Source: Vibrio penaeicida
GTDB taxonomy: Bacteria > Pseudomonadota > Gammaproteobacteria > Enterobacterales > Vibrionaceae
Direction: 5' to 3'
Assembly: GCF_002933855.1 (NCBI RefSeq)
Contig: NZ_BFAQ01000001.1
Location: 1-53,131, forward strand
DNA length: 53,131 bases
In this document: in pieces, positions 50,051 to 53,131 of the stretch
How positions within the stretch are numbered: position 1 is the first letter of the stretch
Layout of the letters: every line of letters starts with the position of its first letter
Notes under the pieces: model-generated
What the model saw: the letters and a program-made list of their open reading frames with translations, nothing else
The model's database searches: none
What the model was told of the DNA's origin: nothing
Position numbers and translations under genes: made by a program

Positions 50051-51796
50051 TTATTGGCTAATCAAGCTGGCAAGTTTTTGTCTTGTGGACTCAGACAGCT
50101 CTGCTTCTTTATACAGAGCTTCTGCGACCGCCTGATTTTCCGGCGTATTTTGGGAGCCCGACATCAGATATTCAAAGAGCATTTCTTTTGTCGGCGTCGG
50201 AATGTCTCCATTCATAAGCCGGCTACGAAGTTGGTGCTGATAGTTTGCATCAAATGGCAGCAAGTCCGGTGTAGCCAAACGAGCATTCACTATTTCTCGC
50301 ACGACATTTGGATTGCTGTCTTTTATTGCTTGTTCACGAAGTGTTTGCTTCATTTCAGGGTTTCTGGCTAATACTCTCGCTGCCACCATCCTTTCATCAA
50401 AATGCTCGCTTTTTAAATAATTGGATACTTGGCTATCAAGTGCGCGATCGTCTAGGTTATCAATGGAAACCAAAGTGAGATAAGAAGCCTCTTCAGACTG
50501 CAAATTTTTACTTAGGTATTGGGAAACGTCGCTGCGTAAGGACTCGGATTGGCTCCCTAAAATGCCGATGTTGAGCAAGGCAGTTTCAGATATGATTTGA
50601 TTACTGTTGTCGCTGGCAGCTTCTAGTGCTTGCAGAGCATGAATTGAATTCACATCACCCATTTTGGATATCGACATAATAGCGCGCAGCCGGTTTTCTT
50701 CATCTAATGAATTGTCTTCTATCAATTGTGAGAGAATGTATTCCCCTTCAGGGCTTTGTGAGCGCTCCAGCGCAAAGATTAAAAGCGATTGTTGGTCGTC
50801 CGTTAGGTTTTGGTTTTGAAGCCAATCTTTCACTGTGTTAAAACCCTGATCAGCTAGATAAGCGCCAATAAGGTGGGCGCTGTCTAGGTTAGGTGAACCT
50901 GCATACAATTCGAATTGTTCCACAAAGTTGGCTTCACTCACTGCCGCGTTATTGCTGGCAGTAGCCACGTCTAACCCTTTTAAATGTTGATTCGCGTTAC
51001 TTGCGTATTGGTTCATCGACCAATTGAGCGCTATTGTGCTCCTCAAAGGTGAAATATTGGTTTGTTGAACAACGGTCAGTTTTTGGTTTTCATAGTCGAC
51101 GGTTCGCGTGTGGGTATGCGCCAATGTTTGTGGGAAGCCTGCAGTATCGTGAGTTAATTTCCACTTATCTTGTTGTTCGATTACCTGATAGCTTTGCGAG
51201 TCAGACACCGCACCAAGCCAGTCTCGCTCTAGGCTAGATGCATCTTGTCGGGCGAAATAAAAACGGTGCTTTCCATCTGCTAGGGTCAGTGTTTTGCTGC
51301 CAGAAAAGTAAGAAAACTGAGTGAGTGTTGTATTGATAATGGTCAGCGGGTGAGAGTTGTTTAGCCCCAGTAAATCTACGTTTTCAAAAGAGCCCTTCGA
51401 AAATTGAGCGGTAAACATGAGGCGCTTTGGGCGATCTTCCCCTTGTGAATCTGTTGCCCATTGAATGTTGTATATTTGCCCTAGATACACATTTGGCTGA
51501 CGGTTTGTTGCTTTTAAAGCCATATTGAATTGGTACGTCATTTCACCCAATTGAGCTTTGGGATTACTCATGGTTGTTGTGAGAGCCACGCGATAGCGAT
51601 GAACAGGATCGGATCTTTGCTCTCCTGCGCTTTTAGCAATCGTTGAGATGGAAGCTGGTTCGCTGTTTTTCTCGGGTGTATAAACTGGAATGCTGTCGGA
51701 GTTGTCTTGCGTTTCATGTTCTTCTTGAAATACAAATACCGATGCACCTACAGCTGCAACAATACCCAGAGTTAGCAATAAAATTATCCGTTTCAT
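50051..51796 (-). CDS. exported protein with beta-rich N-domain and helical-repeat C-domain
   Basis: 581 aa. An N-terminal hydrophobic segment (MKRIILLLTLGIVAAVGASVFVF) is a signal anchor or peptide without a lipobox. Residues about 65-270 are beta-rich (RYRVALTTTMSNPKAQLG; LTLADGKHRFYFARQ). From about 300 onward the chain is Leu/Ala-rich helical with HEAT/armadillo-like repeats (LRAIMSISKMGDVNSIHALQAL; ERMVAARVLARNPEM). This order, beta part plus helical repeats, recalls large lipid-transfer proteins of the vitellogenin type, but I would not assign it. Operon partner of the next gene, 80 bp upstream. Confidence 0.75.
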   Translation of the reverse strand: MKRIILLLTLGIVAAVGASVFVFQEEHETQDNSDSIPVYTPEKNSEPASISTIAKSAGEQRSDPVHRYRVALTTTMSNPKAQLGEMTYQFNMALKATNRQPNVYLGQIYNIQWATDSQGEDRPKRLMFTAQFSKGSFENVDLLGLNNSHPLTIINTTLTQFSYFSGSKTLTLADGKHRFYFARQDASSLERDWLGAVSDSQSYQVIEQQDKWKLTHDTAGFPQTLAHTHTRTVDYENQKLTVVQQTNISPLRSTIALNWSMNQYASNANQHLKGLDVATASNNAAVSEANFVEQFELYAGSPNLDSAHLIGAYLADQGFNTVKDWLQNQNLTDDQQSLLIFALERSQSPEGEYILSQLIEDNSLDEENRLRAIMSISKMGDVNSIHALQALEAASDNSNQIISETALLNIGILGSQSESLRSDVSQYLSKNLQSEEASYLTLVSIDNLDDRALDSQVSNYLKSEHFDERMVAARVLARNPEMKQTLREQAIKDSNPNVVREIVNARLATPDLLPFDANYQHQLRSRLMNGDIPTPTKEMLFEYLMSGSQNTPENQAVAEALYKEAELSESTRQKLASLISQ

Positions 51797-51837
51797 GTCT
51801 CCCCCTCAATTGATGTATAACTCAATTCCACCATACC

Positions 51838-51866
51838 AAAAGGGAACGAGCAGTGTGCTCGCCCCC
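51838..51866 (-). terminator. terminator-like hairpin downstream of the 51877 gene
   Basis: On the minus strand GGGCGAGCA and TGCTCGTTCCC flank CAC or a similar loop, then TTTT. It lies between the two secreted-protein genes and may act as a partial attenuator between them. Confidence 0.6.
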
Positions 51867-51876
51867 GGTTTGAGTT

Positions 51877-52848
51877 TTATATATACGTGGTCTTATCGTA
51901 AATAGTGTGACTAAATTCCCATATTGGTGACCAGCTGATGAGTGTTGTCTCTGCATTAAGAATGTTCCATATGCCAAACAATTTCACCTGACAGTACAGC
52001 CCTATGTTTCCACTCCCGCCTTTTGCACTGGCATCCCATTTAAGCCGTGTGTAGTACTGAAAATCCGTAGAGCTGCCTTCTTTGTAGGTTACGCCAGCCT
52101 CTGCATGTGCTTTTGTACCTACATTCACTAAGTTGATCGCACCCTTAACGCCTTTTTCGATGGTTTTAACACCAAAATTCAGCATGGCATAACCTTTGGC
52201 TGTCGCATCACCAGAAACAAATGGGCGAACAGACGCGTAAACGAAGTCGGGGCGACGCTGCCCATTAACTTCAATTGGGGTGTTTGGCTTGTCAAAGCCA
52301 CCCACTTCCAAACCGGCGGCAAAATCTGCTCCCGTTTTCAAAACAGCACCAATTTTTACGCCTAGCTTGAATACGCCTGCTGGATCGATAGGTACTTCAG
52401 GAATCGGCACTTCAGGGGCTGCAATAGTGTGAGAAAATGTGCGTTTAATGTCTGCCCTTAACAGGGCGTTACATGTTGGGCTAATAGAAAGAGGGGTAGT
52501 CGCATTCACAGTAAGAGATAGATGTAACCCACGTACGCAGTTGAGTTCTTGGGGGTTAAACGAAAGGTTGGTATTCCCAAAGACGGTTCCAATTTTCGTA
52601 TTATGTGGACCCACATTTACAGTGAACTTGTTGTCGGTATTTCCCAGTATTTTCCCACCTGTATAAGTCACATAACCAGAGGCATGCCGCGTTTGTTGGA
52701 ACCGACCAACAACGTTATGTACGTTTGCTGAGTGTGTTTTGTTTAAAACTGTTCCAGCATTAACAGTGCCTGCGTTGGCAGAGAGAGAATATATCCCTAT
52801 TGCCAAAGTGCCGCAGACAGCTAATGCCATATTTGAGGCTTTCTTCAT
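51877..52848 (-). CDS. secreted protein of unknown function
   Basis: Start ATG at 52848 (MKKASNMALAVCG) has AAGGATAAG upstream and gives a signal peptide ending SLSANA; an in-frame ATG at 52887 does not. 323 aa. Mature region starts with an AGTVNAGTVLNKT repeat, has two Cys in the middle (ELNCVRG, PTCNALL), a Pro-rich hinge (PEVPIPEVPIDPAG), then a Gly/Ala-rich beta-strand-like half. Overall it looks like a beta-rich exported or surface protein. No family recognised. Probably cotranscribed with the 581-aa protein. Confidence 0.75.
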   Translation of the reverse strand: MKKASNMALAVCGTLAIGIYSLSANAGTVNAGTVLNKTHSANVHNVVGRFQQTRHASGYVTYTGGKILGNTDNKFTVNVGPHNTKIGTVFGNTNLSFNPQELNCVRGLHLSLTVNATTPLSISPTCNALLRADIKRTFSHTIAAPEVPIPEVPIDPAGVFKLGVKIGAVLKTGADFAAGLEVGGFDKPNTPIEVNGQRRPDFVYASVRPFVSGDATAKGYAMLNFGVKTIEKGVKGAINLVNVGTKAHAEAGVTYKEGSSTDFQYYTRLKWDASAKGGSGNIGLYCQVKLFGIWNILNAETTLISWSPIWEFSHTIYDKTTYI

Positions 52849-53131
52849 TGTCTTATCCTTAATATTAATCCTGTAAGCTAAGGTCAAGAGACCAATGTTT
52901 GAATAACAATAAAGGTATGAAAGGTCTAAATTGAAAACTGCATTTCAAACACCCATTTAACCTAGTCAGATTTATATTCCAGTCAATAGATGGCTAACTT
53001 ATTGTTTATTCTACGTAAGATAATAAGCTTATATTTGTAGTGGGATTTTATTTTATTGATTAATAAAAGATTTATTTAATTCTCTTCGAAAATTAAATGA
53101 TCGAATATCTTTCAACTAATGTGAGTAAAAT
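52849..53131. other. AT-rich upstream region of the 51877 gene to window end
   Basis: 283 bp with no credible gene. It should hold the promoter of the secreted-protein operon; no distinct site is recognised. Confidence 0.45.

Overview
The window reads as a Vibrio-type gammaproteobacterial chromosome segment, probably from the smaller, accessory-rich replicon (inferred). Grounds are a full-length M6 metalloprotease with the size and layout of V. cholerae PrtV, a recognisable RyhB sRNA with Fur boxes, a DUF3081-type protein, YejF and YqhD homologues, and an AT-rich base composition outside the catabolic cluster. No rRNA, tRNA, insertion sequence, integrase or CRISPR array was seen.

Region 1 (about 1-14 kb, AT-rich, accessory, secretion-oriented). 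Almost every product has a signal peptide. A secreted proteinase K-like subtilase sits inside an array of nine paralogous small secreted proteins (SSP1-SSP9, about 100-118 aa) that share a central Cys, a helix of the type Y-S-x-L-L-T-A-x-x-S-G-K, a following strand and a second Cys. The last six (SSP4-SSP9) form a tight operon with gaps of 6-29 bp. Their layout resembles OB-fold B subunits of AB5 toxins such as SubB/PltB, which makes the subtilase neighbour notable; this link is inference. Next come two tandem, convergent-facing M6 metalloproteases. The first keeps the zinc site (HEYAH) and is PrtV. The second has an intact 925-codon frame but reads NLYAR at the same place, so it looks like a conserved pseudoprotease. 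A secreted heparin-lyase-like protein closes the region.

Region 2 (14-24.3 kb, mixed core). A 2OG-Fe dioxygenase and a class V PLP enzyme overlap as a pair. They are followed by a PilZ protein, a YqhD aldehyde reductase, a LysR regulator, a DUF3081 protein, a membrane GGDEF protein, a YejF-type double ATPase without its partners, a TPR-like protein and a LuxR-type regulator.

Region 3 (24.4-42.4 kb, catabolic island). Minus-strand genes encode a complete homoprotocatechuate meta-cleavage route (HpaD, HpaE, HpaF, split HpaG1/HpaG2, HpaH, HpaI), ending with a succinate-semialdehyde dehydrogenase that would take the HpaI product to succinate. HpaA (AraC) is the likely regulator. A divergent pair, HpaC-like flavin reductase plus an acyl-CoA-dehydrogenase-fold oxygenase, would supply the first hydroxylation in place of classical HpaB. 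Extra genes (FAD amine oxidase, cupin, ALDH, Usp, and a TctABC tripartite transporter) suggest uptake and conversion of an aromatic acid or amine into the pathway. Short imperfect tandem repeats (14-17 bp and about 20 bp units) sit at several gene boundaries here.

Region 4 (42.4-53.1 kb). A Fur-controlled RyhB sRNA lies just after the oxygenase. Then follow an MDR oxidoreductase, a Lon-family ATP-dependent protease, a NIF3/YqfO-like protein, a nucleotidyltransferase, an AraC regulator divergent from a SetA-type sugar efflux transporter, and two envelope/secreted proteins of unknown function.
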